Positions 17,231 to 26,576 of a stretch of 64,000 bases of DNA are shown here, in pieces. The DNA is from Streptomyces sp. NBC_00250. GTDB taxonomy: Bacteria > Actinomycetota > Actinomycetes > Streptomycetales > Streptomycetaceae. Position 1 is the stretch's first letter; every line of letters starts with the position of its first letter. The notes below the pieces were generated by a model. It made no database searches, was not told where the DNA came from, and saw nothing but the letters and a program-made list of their open reading frames with translations. The position numbers were made by a program, and so were the translations under genes. The stretch covers positions 8,914,001 through 8,978,000 of the forward strand of contig NZ_CP108088.1 in NCBI RefSeq assembly GCF_036192275.1, written 5' to 3'.

Positions 17231-19120
17231 TCAGCGGTCCTGGGACAGTTCCAGCAGCTCGGCGAAGGTGCCGCCGCCGTGGGCGAGGTCGTCGTACCGG
17301 CCCTGCTCGGTGATCCGGCCCTGCTCCATCACGATGATGTGATCGGCGATCCTGGTGTTCTCCAGGCAGTGGGTGACCACGATCGTGATGCGGCCGGAGG
17401 CGATGGCCTTGATCCGCTCGAAGATCTGGTGTTCACCGCGCGGGTCCATCTGGGAGGTCGGCTCGTCGAGGATCAGCAGCTCCGGCCGGCGGTACAGCGC
17501 CCTGGAGCACGCGATGCGCTGCCACTGGCCGCCGGAGAGTTCCGTCCCGCCGAAGATGTCCCGGGCGAGGAGGGTGTCCAGTCCCGCGGGGAGGTCGTCG
17601 ACGGCGTCGCGGAGACCTACGGCGTCGACGGCCTCCCACACGGGGGTGTCGTCGTGGGTGCGCGGCTGGCCGAGGGTGACGTTCTCGCGCACGCGCAGCG
17701 GCCACTGCGCGAAGATCTGCGGCACCAGACCGGTGTTCGCCCACACCGTGCCGGGGTCGACTCCGGCGAGATCCGTGCCGTTCCAGGCGACCGTGCCCTT
17801 GTCCGGCAGGTAGATCCCGGTGAGCAGGCGGGTGAGGGTGGACTTGCCCGAGCCGTTCGCGCCGACGATCGCGAGGATCTGGCCGCGCCGCAGGGTCAGG
17901 GAGACGCCGTCGACGGCGGGCTTGTCCTTGCCCGGGTACTGGTAGACGACCTCCTCCAGGCGGATCTCGTCGACCGGTACGGTGAGGCGCCGGGGGCCAC
18001 GCCTGGGGGCGCGGGCGGCCGCGTCGTCGAGGAAGGTCTGCATGTCGCCCAGGTAGAGGCTCGTGTGGAAGACCGCGGCTCCGTGGATGACGACCTGGGA
18101 CAGGGACGAGAGTGTGGTCTGCACGGCGATGACGGCCGTCGCGGCGACCGCGAGGGCGATCCGGCCGGACATCGCCAGCCAGGCCAGCGCACCCCACGTC
18201 ACCATCAGGAAGACGCCGCCCGCGAGCGCGGACAGCAGCGCGATCCGCAGGGTCCGCGGCGCGGCGGCCAGGGTGCGCCGGTCACACCGGTCGGACAGGG
18301 CCCGGTACCAGTAGGTGAGGTAGTCGGTCATCGAGTTCGCGCGGACCTCGTCGCTGTACTTCGACTCGGTCGCCCACCAGCGCATCATCCCGCGCACGTT
18401 GCGGTCGGCGATGTTGCCGTAGTGGATCTCGTAGTCGACCCGCGCGCTCAGGACTGCCCCGACACCGGCCGGGAGCACGGCGAGCAGGAGCAACGGCAGC
18501 ATCAGCGGGTTCAGTGCCGACAGCACACCCCCGGCGGTGACCATGCGGATCACCGCGGACACGAACCGCTGCGCGTCGGTCACCATCACATGGGTGCGCA
18601 TCACCCCCATCTCGGCCGCCTCGCGCCGGTCCGAGAACCCGTCCTCCGCGTACGCCACCGCTTCCACCCGGCACACCGCCTCGACCAGAGCCGAGTCCGT
18701 CTCCGTCGTCAGCCGCGGCGTGATCCGCCGCTCCGCATACGCGGCCACCGCTCCAGCCGTACGAGCCAGTGCGGCGGCGAGCGCCACCACCAGCAGCGCC
18801 GGCATTGCGCTCCGCAGCCGGTCCCCGGTGGTGCCGGCTCCGAGGATGGGCTCCATGGCGCGGGCGGTGGAGGTCAACAGCGCGGCGGCCGAGGCGCCCG
18901 TGACCAGTTGGCAGCCGAGAAGCAGCTGCACGGCCCGCCGGTCGATCCGCCACGACAGCCGCGCGACACGGCTCAGGACGGCAGGGATCCGCGCGCACAT
19001 GCGCCGGAAGGAGACCTCGGCGAGCGGATTGATGGCGTACTGCCCGCTGTAGGTGATCTCCGCGGGCGGCGGAGGCGGCGGTGTGGTGTCCTGCTGGTCG
19101 TTCCTCGCGGTCGAGGTCAA
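17231..19120 (-). CDS. ABC half-transporter (fused permease and ATPase), first gene of the operon
   Basis: 629 residues. The N-terminus is Pro-rich (TPPPPPPAE), then a six-segment exporter membrane domain at about residues 60-340, then an ATPase domain from about 385: Walker A GANGSGKST, Q-loop VPQIF, signature LSGGQWQR, Walker B LLILDEPTS, switch His in VVTHCLEN. It would work as a homodimer or with a partner half. The start is a TTG at 19120 with an AGGAGGA site 7 bases upstream; the next in-frame Met lies inside the membrane domain. Half-exporters of this build often export peptides or modified metabolites. Confidence 0.9.
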   Translation of the reverse strand: MTSTARNDQQDTTPPPPPPAEITYSGQYAINPLAEVSFRRMCARIPAVLSRVARLSWRIDRRAVQLLLGCQLVTGASAAALLTSTARAMEPILGAGTTGDRLRSAMPALLVVALAAALARTAGAVAAYAERRITPRLTTETDSALVEAVCRVEAVAYAEDGFSDRREAAEMGVMRTHVMVTDAQRFVSAVIRMVTAGGVLSALNPLMLPLLLLAVLPAGVGAVLSARVDYEIHYGNIADRNVRGMMRWWATESKYSDEVRANSMTDYLTYWYRALSDRCDRRTLAAAPRTLRIALLSALAGGVFLMVTWGALAWLAMSGRIALAVAATAVIAVQTTLSSLSQVVIHGAAVFHTSLYLGDMQTFLDDAAARAPRRGPRRLTVPVDEIRLEEVVYQYPGKDKPAVDGVSLTLRRGQILAIVGANGSGKSTLTRLLTGIYLPDKGTVAWNGTDLAGVDPGTVWANTGLVPQIFAQWPLRVRENVTLGQPRTHDDTPVWEAVDAVGLRDAVDDLPAGLDTLLARDIFGGTELSGGQWQRIACSRALYRRPELLILDEPTSQMDPRGEHQIFERIKAIASGRITIVVTHCLENTRIADHIIVMEQGRITEQGRYDDLAHGGGTFAELLELSQDR

Positions 19121-20042
19121 CGGCGGGTCCTCCTGGACGGTCGTCGTGCGTGGTCGTGAAGCTCAACGAGCACGCCGGGATATCGAACTGGTGTCTTTCG
19201 GTCTCTGCCGGAACCCCGAGATTCGGCGCGTGTCGGAGCGTGGCGAATGCACGGACCCAGACCCCGCAACAGGCGTGAGGAGCGGCCCGGTTGGCCGAAA
19301 CGCCGACGCTCGGCATGTTCGACGGAGGGGTGACGTCGGAGCCGGTTGCCGGAGGGCCGGCAGGGGGCGTGGCCGGGGCGAGCCGGGAACGCCGCCGACT
19401 CGCTGGGCGAAGCGGCCTCGCGACTTCAGGGAATGCCACGGCGTGCCTGGTCGGCTGCCGACGGGGGGCGTGGGCGAGCGCACTTCGTGAACGTGGCACC
19501 GGCGGCGCGGCGATCCACTCCGTGGACGGCTGCAAGCCGCGGTCCCCGTCGCCGCCCCGAAGAACGGCTCCGGGGCCACCCGTGACGAAGGCCGCGACCG
19601 CCGTGGCTACTGGGCGAACCCGGTGTCCACGATCATGAAACCGCACCGTGGCGCGTACGGCGGCCCGGGGGCTGTAGCCCTGATTCCATGGGGTTCAAGA
19701 GGCGCCAAGCGTTCTTCTGCGCCAAAAGAGGGCGATCCGCAACGCGTTTTATGGCTGGCTGCAGTCCTGCCTCGGCGTGCACGCACCCCTAGCATTCGAC
19801 CATCCCCGCTCACAACGGCGGGGTGGCCGGACAGAGTTCATTCGCATGATAGTTCAACGATTGCCGGTTGGACTACCCCGCTGCGTACTTCCGGCCTTCC
19901 CGATCCCTCGCACCAGGTCTCCACCGCAGTAGGTCCGTGACGGCCGCCGCCCTTGAGCGTGGCGCGCCGCAACCCAGCCCGTGGCGCGGACGCACCCGTG
20001 CGTCCGCGCCCGTCGGGAACCGAAGCACCGGATGGGAGAAAC
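19121..20042. other. About 920 bases with no supportable gene; leaders of two divergent genes
   Basis: The stretch separates the operon start at 19120 from the DUF4360 gene. Open frames exist on both strands but lack motifs and ribosome sites. I looked here for a short precursor peptide upstream of the ABC gene. The minus strand has an open frame through 19130-19320 containing FDIPACSLSFTTTHDD, but it runs into the transporter in another frame and has no convincing start. Confidence 0.5.
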
Positions 20043-20693
20043 ATGAGAGTTCCCCTGCTCGTGAGCGGGGCGGTCGCCGCCCTGTTCGCCTCGGCCCTGC
20101 CCGCCCAGGTCGGCCCGTCGTCGATCGTCGACCCGCCGCCGGACAAGATCGTCATCGACATCGCCACGGTGAACGGATCCGGTTGCCCCCTGGGGACCGC
20201 CGCCATCGCGGTGTCCGAGGACAACACCGCCTTCACCGTCACCTACAGCGAGTACCTCGCGCAGGTGGGCGGCGGCTCGTCCCCCACGGCGGCCCGCAGG
20301 AACTGTCAGCTGAACCTTCTCGTACACGTGCCGCAGGGCTTCACCTACGCGATCGCAAGCGCCGACTACCGGGGCTACGCCTCGCTCCAGCGCGGGGCGA
20401 GCAGCACGGAGAAGGCCTCGTACTACTTCCAGGGTTCACCGAACACCGCCTCCCGCACGCACACCTTCCGGGGCCCTTACGAGGACAACTGGCAGGCGAC
20501 GGACGACACCGACTGGGCACAACTGGTGTGGGCGCCCTGTGGCGTTCAGCGCAACTTCAACATCAACACCGAGCTCCGGGTGAACGTCGGCACGTCGAAC
20601 CCGAGCACCACCAGCTACATGACCATGGACTCCACGGACGGTGACATCAGCACCGTCTATCACCTGGCGTGGAAGGAGTGCCCGGACGACTGA
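20043..20693 (+). CDS. Secreted DUF4360-family protein
   Basis: 216 residues with an N-terminal signal segment (LLVSGAVAALFASALPAQ). The mature part fits DUF4360: IDIATVNGSGCPLGTAAIAV, then FTVTYSEYLAQVG, a RNCQLNLLVHVPQGFTYAI core, and a late CGVQRNFNINTELRV, with paired Cys as usual in the family. ATG 20043 follows GGGAGAA. DUF4360 proteins are exported and uncharacterised. It stands alone. Confidence 0.85.
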   Translation: MRVPLLVSGAVAALFASALPAQVGPSSIVDPPPDKIVIDIATVNGSGCPLGTAAIAVSEDNTAFTVTYSEYLAQVGGGSSPTAARRNCQLNLLVHVPQGFTYAIASADYRGYASLQRGASSTEKASYYFQGSPNTASRTHTFRGPYEDNWQATDDTDWAQLVWAPCGVQRNFNINTELRVNVGTSNPSTTSYMTMDSTDGDISTVYHLAWKECPDD

Positions 20694-20800
20694 CGCGCGC
20701 GGCGGTCGCGGCGCACCGACGCGCCCGGCCGCCGACCGGCCCGGACCCGACGGCCGGCTCCGATCCGCTCCGATCCGTCGCCCCGCTCTGATCCGCCGAC

Positions 20801-20836
20801 CCGCCGGCCGCCTCCGATCCGCCGGCCGCCTCCGAC
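20801..20836 (+). repeat. Two tandem 18-bp repeats in an intergenic region
   Basis: The unit CCGCCGGCCGCCTCCGAT occurs twice in a row, the second ending in C. Partial copies of the GATCCG part continue upstream to about 20758. The repeats lie after the DUF4360 gene. No gene is seen in 20694-21017. Confidence 0.6.
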
Positions 20837-21017
20837 CACGCGTCGGAACCGTGCCGATGTACGTCTCGCTGAGGAGCTCCGACCACCGCCTAGTACTTGA
20901 GGATGACCCGATGCCCGTACTGAGACGGACATTGCTACCGATGGGGAACCTGGCCCGGAGACAGACGTCTTGATCCTCGCGTCGGCTTGATCGTCGAGTC
21001 GACCTGAGGAGGTTCTG

Positions 21018-22166
21018 ATGGCAGGTCAGGTGACGGAGAGGCCGGCGATGGCGTCGGCGCCGGAGTACCAAGGGGCTCTGGGGTCGCTGTCGGTGAACGC
21101 CTCCCTGCCCGAGGTTCTCGCCCGTGGAGTTCAGGAACTCCGGGCGGCGGAGGAGGCCGGGAACCGGCGGGAGGCGGCACGCTGCGGGCTGGCCGTGGCG
21201 GAGGCATGCCGCAGGCTCGGGCGGATCGAGGAGGCCGACCGGGCGTGGAAGGCGAGCTACCGGGCGGCGCGTTCGGTCGGTCACGAGGGGGCCATGGCGT
21301 GGGCGCTGTGGAGCGGCGGCACATTGGCCCGCCAGCGTGGTGCGCTCAGGCTGGCGTACCGGCTGCTGGGGCTCGCAGCCGAGGCCGGTGAGCGGGGCGG
21401 GGACGTCGTCGTGCGGGGCTACTCGCTGGCGGGGCTCGCCGAGACCGGTCGCATTCAGGGCGACTACGAGGCTGTGGGGAGGCTGCACGAACAGCTGCTG
21501 GCCGAGGCCCGCCGCCGCGGCGAGGCCCGGCACACGGTCTGGGCACTGGAGGGCATCGCCCAGATGCACCGCAACACCGGCTCCTACGACCAGGCCCTCG
21601 CCCTCTTCGAGGAGGCGGCCGAGACGGCGTCGCGAGCCGAGGACCGACGTGGGTGGGCATGGGCCCTGCGGGGCATCGCCGACGTGGTGTCCGTACGGGA
21701 CGGGGACGTGGAGCGGGCCCTGTCCCTGTTGTCGCAGGCGGAAGAGGCATGCCGGGAGATACGGCTGACCGGCGCGCTCGCCTACAACCACAAGATGCGC
21801 GGCAACGTGCTGTACCGGGCGGGCCGTTACGAGCAGGCCCGTGAGCTGTACCAGCAGGCCCTGGAGGAGTTCCGCGAGATGGAGGAGCCACGGGGGACGG
21901 CGCTGTCGAGGCTGGGACTGGTCAAGGCCGAAGCCCGTCTGGGCCGTGACACCGCGCACACTGCCGAGGAGCTGGCCGACCTGCGCACGACGCTGGACCG
22001 CATCGGACTGAGGCACGCCCGCGACATGGTGGACAAGGCCGCGGCCGAGCTGGGTGTCGGCACGCTGCCGGACCACAACGGAGACGGAGAAGGGGCAGTC
22101 GGACCGGTGCTGCCGGCAGTCGGCGCGGAAGCCCTGCAGAAGGCCGACGTCGGGGGGCTGCGGTGA
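21018..22166 (+). CDS. Tetratricopeptide-repeat protein, coupled to the polyprenyl synthase
   Basis: 382 residues made almost wholly of helical pairs in TPR style: ARCGLAVAEACRRLGRIEEA, GYSLAGLAETGRIQGDYEAV, TVWALEGIAQMHRNTGSYDQ, YNHKMRGNVLYRAGRYEQA and others, spaced about 40 residues. No HTH, enzyme motif or signal peptide is visible, so it is probably a cytosolic scaffold. ATG 21018 follows TGAGGAGG. Its stop overlaps the GTG of the next gene (GTGA), so it is made with the isoprenyl synthase and may bind it or its protein partner (inference). Confidence 0.85.
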   Translation: MAGQVTERPAMASAPEYQGALGSLSVNASLPEVLARGVQELRAAEEAGNRREAARCGLAVAEACRRLGRIEEADRAWKASYRAARSVGHEGAMAWALWSGGTLARQRGALRLAYRLLGLAAEAGERGGDVVVRGYSLAGLAETGRIQGDYEAVGRLHEQLLAEARRRGEARHTVWALEGIAQMHRNTGSYDQALALFEEAAETASRAEDRRGWAWALRGIADVVSVRDGDVERALSLLSQAEEACREIRLTGALAYNHKMRGNVLYRAGRYEQARELYQQALEEFREMEEPRGTALSRLGLVKAEARLGRDTAHTAEELADLRTTLDRIGLRHARDMVDKAAAELGVGTLPDHNGDGEGAVGPVLPAVGAEALQKADVGGLR

Positions 22167-23299
22167 GCCTCCTCCCGACGTCCGCCCGGGCGGTCTGCTC
22201 GCCTACCAGTGGGTCGCCGGGCGCCACGGCCGTGGCCGTTGCCGCGGTGAGTACCTCTCGTACTCACGAGACCTCGGCGACCGTTCTCCTGGGGCGATGC
22301 CGTGAACTGGTCCGGCCCGCGCTGGTGGACGCGGTGGGCCGGTTGCACCCCTGGACCGGTGAGATGGCGGCGTACGCGCTGGGCTGGGCCGATACGGCCG
22401 GAGCCCCGGACCTCGGCGGATCCGAGGGCAAGGGGGTGCGGCAGGCGCTCGCCGTGCTCGGGGCCGAGGCCGTCGGCGCGGACGGCGCCGACGCCGTCCC
22501 GGGCGCCGTGGCCGTCGAACTCGTGCACACCTTCTCCCTGCTCCACGACGACATCATGGACGCCGACGCCCTGCGCCGGCAGCGCCCGGCGGTGTGGAAG
22601 GCCTACGGGACCGGACCGGCCGTCCTGGCAGGCGACGCCCTCCTCGCCCAGGCCGTGGCGACCCTGGCGGAGGCCCCGGGCCATCACACGGCGGCTGCGG
22701 TACGGCACCTCTCCCGCACCCTGAACACGCTGGTGTCCGGCCAGGCGGAGGACCTGCGCTTCGAGGAGCGTCCGTGGTCGGGGCCCGGAGCGGTCGAGCC
22801 GGAACAGTACCGGTCCATGGCCGAGCACAAGACCGGCGCTCTGCTGGGTGGCGCGCTGGCGCTCGGAGCGATCCTCGGCGGCGCCCCTGACACGACCGTG
22901 AGCACGCTCGAACGAGCCGGACGCCATCTCGGCCTCGCCTTCCAGGCGGTGGACGACATCCTCGGTATCTGGGGCGACCCGAGAGTGACCGGAAAGCCCG
23001 TCCACGCGGACCTTCGGCAGGGCAAGAAGACCTACCCGGTTCTCATCGCGCTGGCCGACGGAGGCAAGGCCGCGCACGAACTCGCGGTGCTGCTCGACAC
23101 CGCGGAGCGGATCGACGGCGAAACCGCGGCATACGTCGCGGCGCTCGTGGAGGAGGCCGGCGGACGGACCGAGACCCGCGAGGAGGCGCGCCGACACCTG
23201 GACGCCGCACACCGCGCCCTGCGAGATGCGTCGCTGACGCACCCGGCATCGCGGGAACTGGACGTGCTGTTCACCCACTTGCTCGACCGCACCTGGTGA
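22163..23299 (+). CDS. Polyprenyl (isoprenoid) diphosphate synthase
   Basis: A 378-residue trans-isoprenyl diphosphate synthase. The first aspartate-rich motif is LLHDDIMDAD (about residues 130-140) and the second is VDDILGIWGD (about 262-271), followed by the Lys-rich GKPVHADLRQGKKTYPV. These bind Mg2+ and the diphosphate of allylic and homoallylic substrates. The chain length cannot be told from sequence alone; the residue before the first motif (SLLHDD) leaves room for GPP to GGPP or longer. It starts with GTG 22163 overlapping the TPR gene stop. No terpene cyclase follows. Confidence 0.92.
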   Translation: MSLLPTSARAVCSPTSGSPGATAVAVAAVSTSRTHETSATVLLGRCRELVRPALVDAVGRLHPWTGEMAAYALGWADTAGAPDLGGSEGKGVRQALAVLGAEAVGADGADAVPGAVAVELVHTFSLLHDDIMDADALRRQRPAVWKAYGTGPAVLAGDALLAQAVATLAEAPGHHTAAAVRHLSRTLNTLVSGQAEDLRFEERPWSGPGAVEPEQYRSMAEHKTGALLGGALALGAILGGAPDTTVSTLERAGRHLGLAFQAVDDILGIWGDPRVTGKPVHADLRQGKKTYPVLIALADGGKAAHELAVLLDTAERIDGETAAYVAALVEEAGGRTETREEARRHLDAAHRALRDASLTHPASRELDVLFTHLLDRTW

Positions 23300-23399
23300 C
23301 GCGTGCTGTCCTGGTGACGCATGCCGAGTATCCGGACCCGTCGGTGGGTTCTCTCGCGCCGGCCCGGCCCCCTGCGGGGTCGGAGGGTGAGAGCCGTGC

Positions 23400-23996
23400 T
23401 CAGGAGGAGTGGCGGACCCCGCGAGGAATCGCCAGGTCCGTCAGGAGAGCCTCGCCCGGGCGCAGGTCGGTCCACGTGCCGTACCAGGTCAGGACGGCGA
23501 TCGCGGACGTGGGGAACTTGGTCCGTACGCGGTCCAGGACGTCCTTGTCCGCCCCCGCCGCACCGGCCGCTCCGTCCGCCCCGGCGGCGAGCAGCAGGAT
23601 CAGGTCTTGGAAACCGGGGTTGTGCCCGACCAGGAGCAACGTCGCGACCTCGTCGGGTACGCCGTGGAGGACATCGAGCAGGTCCGGGCCGTCGGCCCCG
23701 TACAGCCGCGGGTCATGGCGGCTCGGCACAGGGCTGTCCAACTCCGCGGCCGCCAGTTCCCAGGTGTGGCGGGCGCGCCGGGCAGGGGAGCACAGGACGA
23801 GGTCGGGCAGCCCGCCGTTCTCGGCCAGGAAGCGCCCCGCGGCAGGGGCGTCACGCAGCCCGCGCGGGCCGAGGGGACGGTCCCGGTCGGCAACGCCTTC
23901 CGGCCAGGCGCTCTTGGCGTGGCGCAGCACCAACAGTCGGCGAGGTCGGCCGCCGACGGAGTCGATGTGTTCAGGGGACTCGGAGGAGAGCTGCAC
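23400..23996 (-). CDS. SixA-like histidine phosphatase
   Basis: About 198 residues of the phosphoglycerate-mutase-like histidine phosphatase superfamily. The RHG-type motif is LLVLRHAKSAWPEG, with LCSPARRARHTWE and the second catalytic His in LLVGHNPGFQDL. This is the short SixA subgroup, which removes phosphate from phosphohistidine proteins. GTG 23996 is preferred; a start at 24056 would add 20 residues not typical of the family. Convergent with the isoprenyl synthase. Confidence 0.87.
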   Translation of the reverse strand: MQLSSESPEHIDSVGGRPRRLLVLRHAKSAWPEGVADRDRPLGPRGLRDAPAAGRFLAENGGLPDLVLCSPARRARHTWELAAAELDSPVPSRHDPRLYGADGPDLLDVLHGVPDEVATLLLVGHNPGFQDLILLLAAGADGAAGAAGADKDVLDRVRTKFPTSAIAVLTWYGTWTDLRPGEALLTDLAIPRGVRHSS

Positions 23997-24158
23997 GTTC
24001 CCGAGCGTACGGGGTGGTTCGCCGAACGGCCATGGACGCCACGAGTACGTCCGCATGCCGTCGCCGCGCGTTTCACGACGTACGAAGGCTGTTCATCCGG
24101 GCCCCGAGGCCCCACCATGCTCCTGGCTACTCGTGCGTAACACGTCCTAGGGGGAAGT

Positions 24159-24875
24159 GTGTTGAAGCCCGGTTCCCGGATCGCAGCCAGGATCGCCGTT
24201 CCGACGCTCGCCGTCGTCGTCTCCTTGCTCGTGCCCCCTGCCGCGGTCCGGGCCCAGGCGCCCGTTCGGAGCGCGGTCGCCCGCACACCGGTCGTGTTCG
24301 TCCACGGCTACAACGCCGACCCTGGCGTATGGGGCGGTCTGCGGGAGGACTTCAAGGCCGAGGGGTACACGGACGCCGAGCTCTTCTCCTTCGGCTACGA
24401 CACGCACCGGTCCGTGAACGAGGTCCTGTCCGGCGAGCTCGCCGCGTACGTCGAGGATGTGAAGCGGCGGACCGGCGCCGCCCGCGTCGACCTCGTCGCA
24501 CACTCCTTCGGCAGTCTCGTCACCCGCTGGTACGCGAAGTACGACCCCGCCGGCCAGGCCGCGGTCGCCCACTTGGCCTCCCTCGCCGGCCCCAACCACG
24601 GCACCAGCACCGCATGGGCCTGTGCCCTGTGGGATCAGGCGTGCCGCGACATGACTCCCGGCTCGTACGTCCAGAAGAGTCTCGCGACGGGTGACGAGAC
24701 GCCGGGCACCGTGCGCTACGCCACCTGGTGGTCCGACTGCGACGAGGTCATCAACCCCGACAGCAGCGTCCCCCTGACCGGCGCGACCAACAACGCCGCC
24801 GGGTGCCTCGCCCACAACGACCTCCTGGGAGACGACACAGTCTCCCAAGGCGTCCGCGCGTTCCTCCGTTCCTGA
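24159..24875 (+). CDS. Secreted alpha/beta-hydrolase lipase
   Basis: A 238-residue protein with a signal segment (RIAARIAVPTLAVVVSLLVPP). The mature enzyme is an alpha/beta hydrolase: oxyanion region PVVFVHGYNADP, nucleophile in LVAHSFGS (AHSFG in place of GxSxG), and a late His in GCLAHNDLLGD. It resembles the class 2/LipA-type extracellular lipases of actinomycetes. GTG 24159 follows GGGGGAA; TTG 24162 is an alternative. No operon partner. Confidence 0.85.
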   Translation: MLKPGSRIAARIAVPTLAVVVSLLVPPAAVRAQAPVRSAVARTPVVFVHGYNADPGVWGGLREDFKAEGYTDAELFSFGYDTHRSVNEVLSGELAAYVEDVKRRTGAARVDLVAHSFGSLVTRWYAKYDPAGQAAVAHLASLAGPNHGTSTAWACALWDQACRDMTPGSYVQKSLATGDETPGTVRYATWWSDCDEVINPDSSVPLTGATNNAAGCLAHNDLLGDDTVSQGVRAFLRS

Positions 24876-24927
24876 GCTGTGTCTTGCCGAGAGCCGGGCT
24901 CGCGGCTGATGCGGCCGCGTTCTCGGT

Positions 24928-26157
24928 TCACAGGCGGATGACGACGAGCGCCGTGTCATCGGTGCTGCCGTTGGCGCTCAGGAGGTCGGCGAGGAGGGCG
25001 TCGGCCAAGACCTCCGGGTTGTCTCGCCTGCGTCGTCGCAGGGACTCGGCGAGGCGGGCGAGGCCGACGTCGATGTCCTCCGCGCGGCGCTCGATGAGGC
25101 CGTCGGTGTACATGACCAGCGTCGCCCCTTCGCTGAAGGGGACGGATGCCTGGGGGCGGTCGACGTGTTCGGGGCGGGCGCCGAGCGGCGGGTCGGTCGC
25201 CCGGTCGAGGAAGATCACGTCGCCGCCGGGGGAGAGCAGTGCGGGCGGAGGGTGGCCGGCGCTGCTGTAGGTGAGGGTGTGGGTGCTCCAGTCGATGAAG
25301 GTCGTCGCCACGGTGGACGACTCGGCGCCCTCGACGGAGCGGGCGTAGATCCCGAGGACGTCGAGTGCTTGGGCCGGGCCATCGGCGACGAGCGTTGCCG
25401 CGCTCAGTGCGCTGCGCAGTTGTCCCATGACGCAGGCGGCGGTGAGGCCGTGGCCCACCACGTCTCCCACGGCCACCGCCATCCGGTCTCCGGGGAGGCC
25501 GACCAGGTCGTACCAGTCGCCGCACACGTTGAGGCCGCCGACCGCGGGGCGGTAGCGCACGGCCGCCCGATGGTGTCCGACGGGGCTCGGGGTGGGCAGC
25601 ATCGCCGCCTGGAGGGCCAGTGCCACTTTGCGCTCCCGGGCGTGCGCCTTGCGCAGGCGCTCGTTGACCTCCTGCAATTCCCTGGAGCGCGTGTAGAGCT
25701 CGGCCTCCAGTCTGGCTGCCTGGGTCGTGCCTCCCAGACCGCCACGGGCCCGGATGAGGGGAGTGATCTCCTCCACCCGGTGCACGATCAGCACCACCTG
25801 GTCGTCGGGGTCCAGTACGGGTGCGTTGACCGGGCTCCAGAAGTGCTCCTGCCAGTGGCCGGGCCGCTGGGCGTCCTCGATGTCGTAGCGGAGCAGAGCC
25901 ATGGTGTCGCGCTCGCCGGTGGCGACCACACGCAGCATCGACGCCTCGGTCTCCCGCATGCCGGCGGCCGCCGAGTCGTTGGGGTTCTCGGGAAAGGCGT
26001 CGAAGATGTAGCGGCCGATCAGCTCCGCAGGGGAACGCCCGGCGACGCGTGCGAAGTCCTCGTTGACATCGACGTACACCAGGTCGGGCGTGAGCAGTGC
26101 GACCATGCCGGGCAGGGCCTGGAACACGGCTGCGTAGTCGACCTGCTGTTCGTTCAT
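24928..26157 (-). CDS. PAS-domain SpoIIE-type protein phosphatase
   Basis: 409 residues. A PAS domain (ALPGMVALLTPDLVYVDVNE, then FARVAGRSPAELIGRYIFDA, about residues 14-130), a linker helix, then a PP2C-like SpoIIE domain (about 180-409) with GDWYDLVGLP, AVAVGDVVGHGLTAA, STVATTFIDW, SSAGHPPPALL and TDDTALVVIRL. The metal-binding Asp residues are present. The family dephosphorylates anti-sigma-factor antagonists, and in Streptomyces these proteins are numerous. The sensor ligand and the partner antagonist are not in the window. Confidence 0.92.
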   Translation of the reverse strand: MNEQQVDYAAVFQALPGMVALLTPDLVYVDVNEDFARVAGRSPAELIGRYIFDAFPENPNDSAAAGMRETEASMLRVVATGERDTMALLRYDIEDAQRPGHWQEHFWSPVNAPVLDPDDQVVLIVHRVEEITPLIRARGGLGGTTQAARLEAELYTRSRELQEVNERLRKAHARERKVALALQAAMLPTPSPVGHHRAAVRYRPAVGGLNVCGDWYDLVGLPGDRMAVAVGDVVGHGLTAACVMGQLRSALSAATLVADGPAQALDVLGIYARSVEGAESSTVATTFIDWSTHTLTYSSAGHPPPALLSPGGDVIFLDRATDPPLGARPEHVDRPQASVPFSEGATLVMYTDGLIERRAEDIDVGLARLAESLRRRRRDNPEVLADALLADLLSANGSTDDTALVVIRL

Positions 26158-26576
26158 TCCGCTGCCCGTCCCGATCGACCGCCACCGTGTGCCGTTCCAC
26201 GATAGGAGGAAACGTGCGACGGCGGCCGAAGTCCAATGCTGTGCGGCGTCGGGCCGTCACCCGATCGGCCCCATGGCGGTACGGCAAGGCGGCCGCCGGG
26301 AGCCACCGGAACCCGCTTCCCACCGAACGTCAGGAAGTGATCCTGACCCCCGTCATGCACAGCCACTTCGCCGACCACGGCACCGTAGCCGCCACGCACG
26401 ACAAGATCATCGGAGTGGCGGGGTCCTCGAAGACCGTGGCCCACCACCACGACGACGTTCGCGAAGGCCTGCTCGCACCTGTGCTCGACGGCGTACCGGG
26501 GGCTGGATGCTCGACGCGCCGCACTCCATCAGCGGCAGCACATGGTCCACCCGCGCATGCGTCCGGGCGTCACGTC
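26158..26576. other. About 420 bases with no supportable gene
   Basis: Long overlapping frames exist on both strands, but none has a convincing start or motif. The plus strand reads HSHFADHGTVAATHDKIIGV and HHHDDVREGLLAPV in one frame, with a protein-like composition, yet the frame is too short and lacks a start. It may be a decayed gene. Confidence 0.4.

Noticed and set aside
19130..19320. Minus-strand frame upstream of the ABC exporter containing FDIPACSLSFTTTHDD, a possible peptide-product precursor
   Set aside because: It has no convincing ribosome site or start, runs on past the ABC gene start in another frame, and matches no precursor family I know.
19688..19792. 34-codon frame starting ATG (MGFKRRQAFFCAKRG) in the gap before the DUF4360 gene
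   Set aside because: No ribosome binding site is visible and the composition looks random.
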